Part shown: positions 1 to 6,898 of the stretch, in pieces
Position numbering within the stretch: position 1 is the stretch's first letter
Layout of the letters: the number at the start of each line of letters is the position of its first letter
DNA from: Streptomyces canus
GTDB lineage: Bacteria; Actinomycetota; Actinomycetes; Streptomycetales; Streptomycetaceae
DNA: 34,404 nt
Direction: 5' to 3'
Assembly: GCF_001514145.1 (NCBI RefSeq)
Contig: NZ_KQ948662.1
Coordinates: forward strand, 1 to 34,404
Position numbers and translations under genes: made by a program
Notes under the pieces: generated by a model
The model's input: the letters and a program-made list of their open reading frames with translations, nothing else
What the model was told of the DNA's origin: nothing
The model's database searches: none

Positions 1-69
1 TCCCACCCACCACCGCAACATCATCGCCCTGACGTCCGCGAACGCGGCAGCCGACCACGGTTGCCGGGT

Positions 70-105
70 GGGTGTCCATGGCCACGTCCTCGGCCGTGGA
101 CACCC
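70..105. terminator. Hairpin downstream of small membrane protein gene
   Basis: Two 14-base arms (70-83 and 92-105) pair with a single G-T type mismatch around an 8-base loop. The hairpin lies just past the stop codon of the leftward gene ending at 112, so it probably terminates that transcript. There is no T tract, which is usual for Streptomyces. Whether it also ends a rightward gene entering from outside the window cannot be seen. Confidence 0.55.
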
Positions 106-111
106 AGGAAG

Positions 112-384
112 CTACGAGAGCTCTCGGCTCTTCCTGACCAGCTGGAAACCGGAGACGATCCGGTGGACGCCGTAGAACATCGGCATCCAGACCACGAAAT
201 AGACGCCGTCGCCCCGGGCTTGCCCGAAGGTGACGACGGCGACGAGCAGCCCCCCGATGAACCAGGCCGCACCAAACTCGATGGAGCGCCTGCCCCTCGT
301 CTCCAGCAGGGTCCGTTGCTCCGGGCAGATGCCATGGGGCGCGACGGGTGAACTCCTGTACGGCCTCGTGCCGTTGTCGGTCAA
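112..384 (-). CDS. Small membrane protein of unknown function
   Basis: About 90 residues if started at the TTG at 384, which has AGGA seven bases upstream; an ATG at 429 is an alternative but has a badly spaced ribosome site. The C-terminal half has two hydrophobic stretches, one around FGAAWFIGGLLVAVVTFG and one around VYFVVWMPMFYGVHRIV, joined by a short polar loop. The protein ends in a basic tail (QLVRKSRELS). This suggests a two-helix inner-membrane protein. I do not recognise a family and assign no function. It is followed by a hairpin at 70-105 and lies upstream in sequence of the AraC gene, separated by about 130 bases. Confidence 0.55.
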   Translation of the reverse strand: MTDNGTRPYRSSPVAPHGICPEQRTLLETRGRRSIEFGAAWFIGGLLVAVVTFGQARGDGVYFVVWMPMFYGVHRIVSGFQLVRKSRELS

Positions 385-514
385 TCCGGTTCCTGAGTCG
401 ATGGACGTGTCCTGACCACCGGCCGGCATCCTCTGCGGTCCGGACGGCGTGGGCCGACCGGTCGGACGGTCCCCCGCGCCATCCGACCGGCCGTCGGTTG
501 TACAAGCGGGCACG

Positions 515-1465
515 CTATAGGCCCGCAGCCGACGCGGTCTTGGACAAATGTGCACTCGTGGAGAGAGCCATCGCCCCCTCCACGCGTCGCGAGGCCACCA
601 TCTGTCCGGGCGTGGTGCCGGCGATGGCCCGGAACTCGCGGTTGAGGTGCGCCTGATCGTAGAAGCCGCAGGCCGTGGAGATCTCGGTCAGACTCGTGGC
701 CCCACGACCGAGCAACGCCACGGCGTGACGGAAGCGCAGCACCCGGGCGGACGCCTTGGGGGTGAGTCCGATCTGCTGGGTGAACCGGCGGGTCAAGTAT
801 CCCTGGCTCCAGCCCACTTCGGCGGCGATACGGGCGATCGGTACCGCCCCCGCGCTGCCGACGAGCACTTGCCAGGCGCGTGCCACCTCGGGAGCAGGCT
901 GCGGGCCGTACTCGAGTCGGGCCAGCAGTGCCGCGTCCAGCAGGTCGAATCTGTCGGCCCAGTCGGGCGTGGCTGCCATCCGCTCCACCAACACGCCGGC
1001 TTCGGGCCCCAGAACGTCCCGTATCCCGACGGCCAGATTCGTCAACTCGCTCATCGGCAGGCCGAACAGCCGGTACGCACCCAGTGGCGTGAACTCCACC
1101 CGGATCGCCTCCTGGCCGCCGGGATGCGTACAGATCGCGGGCCGGTCCTCCAGCCCCACCACCAGCGACCCGATGCTCCCGGCGCCGGTGTCCGGCACGC
1201 CCAGCCGCCGCACCTGCGAGAACGGCTCCGCGAGACTGATCAACAGGGTCGCGCGCCCCGTCGGCACCAACCGTGCCTCGTACGGTGTGGCCACCGCTTC
1301 CCAGTAGCCGACACAACTGCGCAAGTACGGCCGTAGCCCCGGATGCCAGGGCCGGGTCACCCGCCACAGCCCACCGAGCCGCGCGACCTCGACCGGACCC
1401 GCCCCGGTCATCACACCCCGTGCACCAGGCACCACCAGGAGCGCTCCTCTCGCCCTCGAGGACAT
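515..1465 (-). CDS. AraC-family transcriptional regulator
   Basis: About 316 residues from the ATG at 1465; a second ATG at 1414 is possible. The C-terminal third carries the double helix-turn-helix of AraC/XylS proteins: a first helix pair around VGWSQGYLTRRFTQQIGLTPKA, and a second around SLTEISTACGFYDQAHLNRE, followed by the family's FRAIAGTTPGQM ending. The N-terminal two thirds should be the effector or dimerisation domain, of a type common in actinobacterial AraC proteins that lack a cupin signature. It is divergent from the MFS exporter gene starting at 1567 with about 100 bases between, so it is a natural candidate regulator of that exporter. The ligand is unknown. Confidence 0.85.
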   Translation of the reverse strand: MSSRARGALLVVPGARGVMTGAGPVEVARLGGLWRVTRPWHPGLRPYLRSCVGYWEAVATPYEARLVPTGRATLLISLAEPFSQVRRLGVPDTGAGSIGSLVVGLEDRPAICTHPGGQEAIRVEFTPLGAYRLFGLPMSELTNLAVGIRDVLGPEAGVLVERMAATPDWADRFDLLDAALLARLEYGPQPAPEVARAWQVLVGSAGAVPIARIAAEVGWSQGYLTRRFTQQIGLTPKASARVLRFRHAVALLGRGATSLTEISTACGFYDQAHLNREFRAIAGTTPGQMVASRRVEGAMALSTSAHLSKTASAAGL

Positions 1466-1531
1466 CGCCGTGCGTGTTTCCCACGTCCGCCGCGCCCACC
1501 CCCCTACCCTCCCCCGCTCACCCGAACACCC

Positions 1532-1560
1532 TTGCCGACAATCGAGCACACGCCTAGGCT
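1532..1560 (+). promoter_or_regulatory. Promoter of the MFS gene, predicting a leaderless mRNA
   Basis: TTGCCG at 1532-1537 and TAGGCT at 1555-1560 are separated by 17 bases, a good sigma-70/HrdB-type match. Transcription would start six or seven bases later, at or next to the GTG at 1567. This explains the absence of a Shine-Dalgarno sequence and supports GTG 1567 as the start. Confidence 0.65.
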
Positions 1561-1566
1561 GACTTT

Positions 1567-2763
1567 GTGCCGCTAATAAACAAAATGCGAACGCGCATCA
1601 CCGTGCCGGACGACTCCCTCACCCGACTCCGCATCGCCCTCACCGTCTTCTTCGCCCTCGACGGCTTCGTCTTCGCCGGGTGGGTCGTCCGCATCCCCGC
1701 GATCAAGGAGCAGACCGGCGCCTCCGCCAGCGCCCTCGGCCTCGCCCTCCTCGGCGTCTCGGCCGGCGCCGTGATCACCATGATGCTCACCGGCCGCCTC
1801 TGCCGCCGTTACGGCACCCACCGGGTCACCGTCGTCTGCGCCGTGCTGCTCTCCCTCAGCGTCGCGCTGCCGCCGCTCACCCACTCCGCGGTGGCGCTCG
1901 GCACCGTACTGCTGATCTTCGGCGCGGCGTACGGCAGCATCAACGTCGCCTTCAACAGCGCCGCGGTCGATCTCGTGGGCGCTCTGCGGCGGCCCATCAT
2001 GCCCAGCTTCCACGCCGCCTTCAGCCTGGGCGGAATGCTCGGTGCCGGGCTCGGCGGGCTGGTCGCCGGAGCGCTGTCCCCCACACGGCACCTGTTCGGC
2101 CTCACCGTGATCGGGCTGCTCGTCACCGCCGTCGCAGGCCGGACCCTGCTGCGCATCCCGGCCCCGACGCCCTCGCAGGAGGTGCTCCAGCAGACGTCCG
2201 CGCCCCGCCGCCAGGGCACCCGCACCCGCGGCCTCGTCATCACCTTCGGTCTGATCGCCCTGTGCACGGCCTACGGCGAGGGCGCGCTGGCCGACTGGAG
2301 CGCCCTGCATCTGGAGCACGACCTGGAGGCCACGCCCGGCGTCGCCGCGGTCGGCTACTCGTGTTTCGCGCTCGCCATGACCATCGGCAGGCTGACCGGT
2401 ACCAGGCTGCTCGAACGACTCGGCCAGACCCGCACGCTCGTGGGCGGCGGCACCACGGCCGCGCTCGGCATGCTGCTCGGCGCCCTCGCCCCCTCCGTCT
2501 GGGCGGCGCTGCTCGGCTTCATGATCACCGGGCTCGGTCTCGCCAATCTCTTCCCCGTCGCCGTCGAGCGCGCGGGCAGGCTGGCCGGGCCCGACGGCGT
2601 GGCCATCGCCTCGACCCTCGGCTATGGCGGCATGCTCCTCGGCCCGCCCGCCATCGGCTTCATGGCCGACTGGTTCTCCCTGCCCGCCGCCCTCACCAGC
2701 GTCGCGGCGCTCGCCGCCACCGCCGCGGTCATCGCGCTGCTGACCCGACGCGCGGCGGGCTGA
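1567..2763 (+). CDS. MFS transporter, 12-TM type
   Basis: 398 residues with about twelve hydrophobic segments in two halves. After TM2 is the MFS loop motif (GRLCRRYGTHR), and a matching loop in the second half (TRLLERLGQTR). The family resembles YbjJ-type actinobacterial exporters, whose substrates are mostly unknown. The start is the GTG at 1567, placed at the predicted transcription start of a TTGCCG-N17-TAGGCT promoter, so translation would be leaderless. The first codons (CTA, ATA) are rare in this genome, so the ATG at 1585 remains an alternative. It is divergent from the AraC regulator and converges on the gene ending at 2791. Confidence 0.88.
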   Translation: MPLINKMRTRITVPDDSLTRLRIALTVFFALDGFVFAGWVVRIPAIKEQTGASASALGLALLGVSAGAVITMMLTGRLCRRYGTHRVTVVCAVLLSLSVALPPLTHSAVALGTVLLIFGAAYGSINVAFNSAAVDLVGALRRPIMPSFHAAFSLGGMLGAGLGGLVAGALSPTRHLFGLTVIGLLVTAVAGRTLLRIPAPTPSQEVLQQTSAPRRQGTRTRGLVITFGLIALCTAYGEGALADWSALHLEHDLEATPGVAAVGYSCFALAMTIGRLTGTRLLERLGQTRTLVGGGTTAALGMLLGALAPSVWAALLGFMITGLGLANLFPVAVERAGRLAGPDGVAIASTLGYGGMLLGPPAIGFMADWFSLPAALTSVAALAATAAVIALLTRRAAG

Positions 2764-2790
2764 GTCGCGCGCAGGCCGTAGCCCGCCGGA

Positions 2791-3147
2791 TCACTCCGGA
2801 TGGTCCACGGCCTCCTTCTGCAGTTGAACAGCCGCCAACAGGCTCAGCTTCGGCTCCGCCTTGCGCAGTGCCCGCACCGCCGCGACCGAGGTGATGTCAC
2901 CCGTGAAGCCGACGGCGGCCCACCGGGAGCGGACCCAGCGGGCGCGCAATCCGGCCTCGGTGGCGGCGGCGGTGGACTCGACAAGTGCCATAGCGCGTTC
3001 CAGCCCGGGGCGTTCCTCGGGCGGGGCCTCGGCCAGCGCCTGGCGCAGGGCCGCTCCGACGACGTCCGCGTCCCTGACGAGCAGCACGAAGTTGTGTTTC
3101 TTGTTCAGTCCCGCGATTCCCGACATGCGGCTCATCGTGACGGTCAT
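2791..3147 (-). CDS. Conserved hypothetical small protein
   Basis: 118 residues, soluble, with no signal peptide or membrane segment. The body is mostly predicted helix, with a heptad-like stretch from about 29 to 63 (DVVGAALRQALAEAPPEERP onward) and a basic region RARWVRSRW near 67-75. I do not recognise the family. The start at 3147 has GGA close upstream; ATGs at 3135 and 3126 are alternatives. It is divergent from the TetR regulator at 3284, and the shared 136-base region carries three palindromes, so it is a likely target of that regulator along with the regulator itself. Confidence 0.6.
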   Translation of the reverse strand: MTVTMSRMSGIAGLNKKHNFVLLVRDADVVGAALRQALAEAPPEERPGLERAMALVESTAAATEAGLRARWVRSRWAAVGFTGDITSVAAVRALRKAEPKLSLLAAVQLQKEAVDHPE

Positions 3148-3173
3148 GTTCCGTGCCCGCCAAGCGACTTGAG

Positions 3174-3188
3174 GAGCCTCAGAGGCTC
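3174..3188. promoter_or_regulatory. 15-bp palindrome in divergent promoter region
   Basis: GAGCCTC-A-GAGGCTC is a perfect 7-1-7 inverted repeat. The one-base centre makes it more like a protein-binding site than an RNA hairpin. It lies 27 bases upstream of the gene starting at 3147 (leftward). No binding protein can be named. Confidence 0.35.
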
Positions 3189-3207
3189 GGCCCCCTGTCC
3201 TTCACGC

Positions 3208-3220
3208 CGAAACGGTTTCG
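3208..3220. promoter_or_regulatory. TetR-type operator, copy 1
   Basis: CGAAAC-G-GTTTCG is a perfect 6-1-6 palindrome. It shares the core GAAAC-N-GTTTC with the second copy at 3254-3268; the centres are 47 bp apart. This core is a common form for operators of TetR regulators of this size, and the regulator gene is immediately downstream. Confidence 0.6.
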
Positions 3221-3253
3221 CATCTGACGGTCGCGGGGATTAGCCTGGTGTGT

Positions 3254-3268
3254 ACGAAACTGTTTCGT
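3254..3268. promoter_or_regulatory. TetR-type operator, copy 2
   Basis: ACGAAAC-T-GTTTCGT is a perfect 7-1-7 palindrome ending 15 bases before the ATG at 3284. It lies just downstream of a possible -10 element (TAGCCT, 3241-3246), where a bound repressor would block transcription. It most likely serves autorepression by the TetR protein encoded next to it. Confidence 0.65.
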
Positions 3269-3283
3269 TTGGATGAGGCGCGC

Positions 3284-3922
3284 ATGAACGGCAACGGCGG
3301 CGGACGTACGACCTCGGCGAGCGCGGTGGAACCGGGCTGTACCCCGCGCCGGCGGCGCAGCCGTCTGACGCCGACGCGCGAGGCGGAGCTGTACACGACC
3401 GTGCTCGATCTGCTGCGGGAGGTCGGCTACGACAGCCTCACCATGGACGCCGTAGCCACCCGGACCCGGTGCAGCAAAGCGACCCTCTATCGCCAGTGGG
3501 CAGGAAAGCCGCAGCTGGTGGCCGAGGCGCTGCGCCACGAGAAGCCCGCCACCCTCGCCGGCGTCGACACCGGGTCCCTGCGCGGGGACTTCGCGGCGGT
3601 GGTGGCCCAGATGGACGAGCTGCGGATGGAGCAGGACACCGCCCTGATGCGGGGCGTCCTCCAGGCCGCCCACGCCCACCCCGATCTCCTCGCGGCACTG
3701 CGTGAACTGCTCGTCGTTCCCGAACTGAGCAGTCTCGATGCGCTGTTGGGACAGGCCGTCGAGCGCGGCGAGGTCCCCGCTGACACCGCCGCACTGTCCT
3801 ACGTCTCCTACGCACTGCTGGGCAGCGTGATCGCCCACCAGCTGCTGGAGGACAAGGCGGCCGACCCGGCCTTCGTCGGGAACTACATCGACGCCGTCGT
3901 ACTGCCCTCTCTCGGCGTCTGA
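3284..3922 (+). CDS. TetR/AcrR-family transcriptional regulator
   Basis: 212 residues. The start at 3284 is set by GGATGAGG seven bases upstream; the reading frame is open further up but that stretch contains the operator. After a basic, disordered-looking N-terminus (PRRRRSR), the TetR helix-turn-helix spans about residues 32-78, with SLTMDAVATRTRCSKATLYRQW as the recognition region. The rest is the helical ligand-binding and dimerisation domain (TetR_C-type, with the common ending in which a long helix precedes an aliphatic tail). Two palindromic sites lie upstream, so autoregulation and control of the divergent gene ending at 2791 are expected. Ligand unknown. It converges on the DJ-1 family gene with a 10-base gap. 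Confidence 0.9.
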   Translation: MNGNGGGRTTSASAVEPGCTPRRRRSRLTPTREAELYTTVLDLLREVGYDSLTMDAVATRTRCSKATLYRQWAGKPQLVAEALRHEKPATLAGVDTGSLRGDFAAVVAQMDELRMEQDTALMRGVLQAAHAHPDLLAALRELLVVPELSSLDALLGQAVERGEVPADTAALSYVSYALLGSVIAHQLLEDKAADPAFVGNYIDAVVLPSLGV

Positions 3923-3932
3923 ACCCGCGGAA

Positions 3933-4628
3933 TCAGCCCAGCTTCTTCAGCAGTTCCACGGCGAGGGGCGCGGAGGACGACGGGTTCTGCCCGGTCACCA
4001 GGTTGCCGTCGACGATCACATGCGGAGCCCAGGGCTCGGCCACGTCGACCTGGACGCCGGCCTCGGTGAGCCGATCCTGGAGCAGCCACTTCGCCTTGTC
4101 GGCGAGGCCCGCCTGGGTCTCCTCGGCGTTGGTGAAGGCGGCCACCCGGCGCCCGGCGAACACGTTGGAGCCGTCGGCCTTCGTCGCCGCGAGCAGGGCG
4201 GCGGGGGCGTGGCAGACGACACCGAGGGGCTTGCCGCTCTCCAGAGCGAGGGTGAGCAGTCGGCCCGAGTCCGCGTCGACAGCGAGGTCCTCCATCGGCC
4301 CGTGGCCGCCGGGGTAGAAGACCGCCGCGTAGTCGTCGAGGTTCACGTCCTCCAGCCGTAGCGGCTGCTGGAGTTCGGCGGCCGAGGCGAGCACCCCGGC
4401 GATGCGGTCGGCGTTCTCCTGACCGCCGTTGACCTCGGCCGCGAGGCTGCCCTTGTCCACGGTCGGCACGACACCGCCGGGGGTGGCCACCACGATCTCG
4501 TGTCCGGCGGCCTTGAACGCCTCGTAGGGGGCCACGGCCTCCTCGGCCCAGTAGCCGGTGGGGTGCTGGGTGCCGTCGGCCAGGGTCCAGTGGTCGGCAC
4601 CGGTCATCACAAAGAGAATCTTCGACAT
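3933..4628 (-). CDS. DJ-1/PfpI family protein (type 1 glutamine amidotransferase-like)
   Basis: 231 residues. The fold signature is the nucleophile elbow GVVCHAPAAL, with Cys139 and His140, and Glu29/Glu30 in YWAEE near the N-terminus, as in Hsp31/HchA-type members with a Cys-His pair and a conserved acidic residue. PGGHGPMEDL is the typical loop before the elbow. Members are described as glyoxalase III/methylglyoxal-handling enzymes, chaperones or stress proteins; activity here is an inference. The ATG at 4628 was chosen because the family begins MSKILFVMT; a TACGGT -10-like hexamer seven bases upstream allows a leaderless start. It is divergent from the LysR regulator, 50 bases apart. Confidence 0.85.
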   Translation of the reverse strand: MSKILFVMTGADHWTLADGTQHPTGYWAEEAVAPYEAFKAAGHEIVVATPGGVVPTVDKGSLAAEVNGGQENADRIAGVLASAAELQQPLRLEDVNLDDYAAVFYPGGHGPMEDLAVDADSGRLLTLALESGKPLGVVCHAPAALLAATKADGSNVFAGRRVAAFTNAEETQAGLADKAKWLLQDRLTEAGVQVDVAEPWAPHVIVDGNLVTGQNPSSSAPLAVELLKKLG

Positions 4629-4665
4629 GGTGAGACCGTAGTCCCGCCCCGCCATAGAAATCCAA

Positions 4666-4671
4666 TAGGCT
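4666..4671 (+). promoter_or_regulatory. Putative -10 element of the LysR gene (leaderless)
   Basis: TAGGCT ends seven bases before the ATG at 4679, the same geometry as at 1555-1569. No good -35 is visible, which would fit a promoter that needs an activator or is weak. The 50-base intergenic region also contains two ATAG boxes 11 bases apart (4654 and 4665), possible contact points for the LysR protein, but this is weak. Confidence 0.35.
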
Positions 4672-4678
4672 CACGCAT

Positions 4679-5623
4679 ATGAGGGATAGGAACACCAATG
4701 GCTCCGAGGAGCCGGGGCAGACCGTCGGCGCCCCGCTGGACCTGAACCTCCTGCGGACGTTCCTGACGGTGTACCGCACCGGCTCCTTCACCGCCGCCGC
4801 CCGGCTGCTCGGCCTGTCCCAGCCCACGGTAACCACCCAGATCCGCACCCTGGAGCGGCAGTTGGGCCGCGAGCTGTTCGAGCGCCGGGCGCGGGGCGTG
4901 ACCCCGGCGCCCTACGCGGACGAACTCGCCGCCAGGATCGTGCAGCCCCTGGACTCGCTCGCCATGGTGGCCGGGCCCGCCGGGGGCACGGAGGACGCCC
5001 CGGCCGAGCCGGTGCATCTCGCCGGTCCGGCCGAGCTGCTGTCCCGGTGCGTCCTGCCCGGCCTCGCGCCCCTGGTGGACAAAGGGGTACGGCTGCGCAT
5101 CACGCCGGGTCTGACCGAACCGCTCCTTGACGACCTGCGCGCGGGCCGCCACGACCTGGTGATCGCCACGTTCCGGCCGCGCGGCCGGACCCTTACGGCC
5201 GTGCCCCTCAACGACGAGGAGTTCGTGCTGGTCACCTCTCCCACCTGGGCACAGCGGCTGGGCACACCCGCGTCCGTCGCGGCCGCCCTGCACGGCGTCC
5301 CGCTCGTCGCCTACGCCGACGATCTGCCCATCGTGCGCCGCTACTGGCGGCACGTCTTCGGCCGACGTCTGGTCCGGCAGCCCGCGGTCACCATGCCGGA
5401 CCTGAACGCGGTCAAGGCCGCGGTCGCCGGCGGCACCGGATTCACCGTGCTCCCCCGTTATCTGTGCGTCGAGGAACTGCGCTCGGGGACGCTGGTCCTG
5501 CTCCACGACCCCGACGACCCGCCCCTCAACACGAGCTTCCTGGTGCAGCGGCCCGGCACCTCCGGCATCCCGCACGTGGCGCTGGTCCGCGATCACCTGC
5601 TTCAGGCCGCCCGTGACTGGTGA
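4679..5623 (+). CDS. LysR-family transcriptional regulator
   Basis: 314 residues. The winged helix-turn-helix spans about 21-80 (LNLLRTFLTVYRTGSFTAAA, then SQPTVTTQIRTLERQLGREL), followed by a linker helix. Residues about 100-310 form the periplasmic-binding-protein-like effector domain. LysR proteins usually control the gene transcribed divergently from their own; here that is the DJ-1/PfpI gene at 3933-4628, with start codons 50 bases apart. The inducer cannot be inferred. The ATG at 4679 is chosen as it directly follows a TAGGCT -10-like element and no ribosome-binding site exists for it. Confidence 0.9.
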   Translation: MRDRNTNGSEEPGQTVGAPLDLNLLRTFLTVYRTGSFTAAARLLGLSQPTVTTQIRTLERQLGRELFERRARGVTPAPYADELAARIVQPLDSLAMVAGPAGGTEDAPAEPVHLAGPAELLSRCVLPGLAPLVDKGVRLRITPGLTEPLLDDLRAGRHDLVIATFRPRGRTLTAVPLNDEEFVLVTSPTWAQRLGTPASVAAALHGVPLVAYADDLPIVRRYWRHVFGRRLVRQPAVTMPDLNAVKAAVAGGTGFTVLPRYLCVEELRSGTLVLLHDPDDPPLNTSFLVQRPGTSGIPHVALVRDHLLQAARDW

Positions 5624-5700
5624 CTCCGTCGATGTCATGCCTTGACGACGAAGTACTGAAGGCGCGCGAGCGGCACATCGCCCTGGGGCACACTCACTCC

Positions 5701-6435
5701 ATGGAGACTGCCGAGTTCATCCGCATCCTGGACCGGGAAGGCCTGTTGCTCGCGTCGGCCGCCGAGCAGGCGGGACCGGACGCCAAGGTGCCGACCTGCC
5801 CTGACTGGCAGGTGCGGGACCTGTTGAAGCACACGGGGACAGTGCACCGCTGGGCGGCCGCGTTCGTGGCCGAGGGACGCTCCGACCGCCTCCCCTTCCC
5901 GGACCGACCCGATCTCGACGGTGGGGAGTTGCTCGCCTGGTTCCGCGAGGGGCACCGCCTCCTGGTCGGCGCCCTCGGGGCCGCCGACCCCGGCCTGCAG
6001 TGCTTCCAGTTCCTGCCCGCCCCGTCGCCGCTCGCGTTCTGGGCCCGGCGTCAGGCGCACGAGACAGCCGTGCACCGCTTCGACGCGGAGGCGGCCCGCG
6101 GCGGCACCCCCGAGGAGCTCGGCAGGGACTTCGCGGCCGACGGCATTGACGAGTTGCTGCGCGGCTTCCACGCCCGCGCGAAGAGCAGGGTCCGCACCGA
6201 CGAGCCCCGGGTGCTGCGGGTGCGGGCGAGTGACACGGACGGCGCCGTGTGGACCGTACGACTGACGCGGGAACCGCCCGCGGCCGAGTACGGCGAGGCC
6301 GGGGACGCCGACTGCGAGGTGTCCGGGCCCGCCGCGCGGCTGTATCTGGCGCTGTGGAACCGGCTGCCGTTCCCGCGGGTGACCGGGGACGTGTCGGTCG
6401 CCGGCCTGTGGCGGGAGACGTCCGCCGTGGGCTAG
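5701..6435 (+). CDS. Maleylpyruvate isomerase-family mycothiol-dependent enzyme (DinB-like, MDMPI)
   Basis: 244 residues. The N-terminal four-helix domain contains CPDWQVRDLLKHTG followed by His49, and the later motif QAHETAVHRFDAE with Glu121 and His125; these match the His-Glu-His metal triad known for mycothiol-dependent maleylpyruvate isomerase (MDMPI_N). The C-terminal SCP2-like MDMPI_C domain runs from about 165 to 240. Most actinobacterial members are not maleylpyruvate isomerases but mycothiol S-transferase-like enzymes of unknown substrate. I chose ATG 5701 because the domain begins right after it; upstream in-frame starts (from a GTG at 5620 overlapping the LysR stop) would add 27 untypical residues. 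Its stop overlaps that of the convergent MarR gene. Confidence 0.85.
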   Translation: METAEFIRILDREGLLLASAAEQAGPDAKVPTCPDWQVRDLLKHTGTVHRWAAAFVAEGRSDRLPFPDRPDLDGGELLAWFREGHRLLVGALGAADPGLQCFQFLPAPSPLAFWARRQAHETAVHRFDAEAARGGTPEELGRDFAADGIDELLRGFHARAKSRVRTDEPRVLRVRASDTDGAVWTVRLTREPPAAEYGEAGDADCEVSGPAARLYLALWNRLPFPRVTGDVSVAGLWRETSAVG

Positions 6436-6812
6436 GACGGCTCCAACATCCTTGTCAGGACCGCGCGTTGCACCGGCAGGGCGTCGCCGTGCAACGCGCG
6501 TCCCTTCGATGTGAGGGACACCCGCACGCCCCGCCGGTCCTCCGCGCACATCCCGCGCTCGACGAGCCCGTCCTTCTCCAGCCGGGCGATCAGCCGCGAC
6601 AGCGCGCTCTGGCTCAGATGGACCCGCTCGGAGATCTCCTGCACGCGGTAGTCGCAGCCGCCGTCGGCCAGGACGTCCAGTACCTCGAAGTCGCTGCCGC
6701 ACAGGCCGTGTTGATGAAGAGCACGGTCCAGTTCGCACTGCGTGCGCGCGTGCAGCGCCAGCATGTCCCGCCACTGTTCCGCGAGCTCCTGCTCGGGCCT
6801 CTTCGCCGCCAT
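6432..6812 (-). CDS. MarR-family transcriptional regulator
   Basis: 126 residues from ATG 6812 (a GTG at 6821 is an alternative). The winged helix includes VQEISERVHLSQSALSRLIA as the recognition helix region and DRRGVRVSLTSKGR as the wing, both standard for MarR. It is divergent from an MFS exporter, and a 27-bp near-perfect palindrome (6858-6884) lies between, so it is expected to repress the exporter. A TACGGT hexamer seven bases before ATG 6812 suggests its own mRNA is leaderless. The ligand is probably a small phenolic or a drug, as is usual in the family, but is unknown. Confidence 0.9.
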   Translation of the reverse strand: MAAKRPEQELAEQWRDMLALHARTQCELDRALHQHGLCGSDFEVLDVLADGGCDYRVQEISERVHLSQSALSRLIARLEKDGLVERGMCAEDRRGVRVSLTSKGRALHGDALPVQRAVLTRMLEPS

Positions 6813-6857
6813 GGGCGGCACCGTAGCAGAGAAGAAGGTTTATTGCATCAGAATTAA

Positions 6858-6884
6858 ATGCGCTTGCATTCGATGCATGCGCAT
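6858..6884. promoter_or_regulatory. MarR-type operator (27-bp palindrome)
   Basis: The arms are ATGCGC-T-TGCAT and ATGCA-T-GCGCAT around a TCG centre; 11 of 12 positions per arm are paired. The site covers the -35 region (TTGCAT, 6864-6869) of the exporter promoter whose -10 is TAGTGT (6886-6891). Another TTGCAT at 6843-6848 lies exactly 21 bp upstream of the first, two helical turns, and may be an extra half-site. Confidence 0.7.
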
Positions 6885-6891
6885 GTAGTGT
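6864..6891 (+). promoter_or_regulatory. Promoter of the MFS drug exporter, leaderless
   Basis: TTGCAT (6864-6869), 16 bases, TAGTGT (6886-6891), then seven bases to the ATG at 6899. There is no Shine-Dalgarno sequence before that ATG, so the transcript is probably leaderless. The -35 lies inside the palindrome at 6858-6884. Confidence 0.6.
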
Positions 6892-6898
6892 CTTCGGC

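Noticed and set aside
1..65. Open frame entering from the left edge
   Set aside because: Too short to judge; frames are open by chance at this base composition, and no motif or clear stop context is visible.
506..526. Small inverted repeat GCGGGC/GCCCGC at the AraC stop codon
   Set aside because: Only six base pairs and partly inside the coding end; common by chance at this G+C content.
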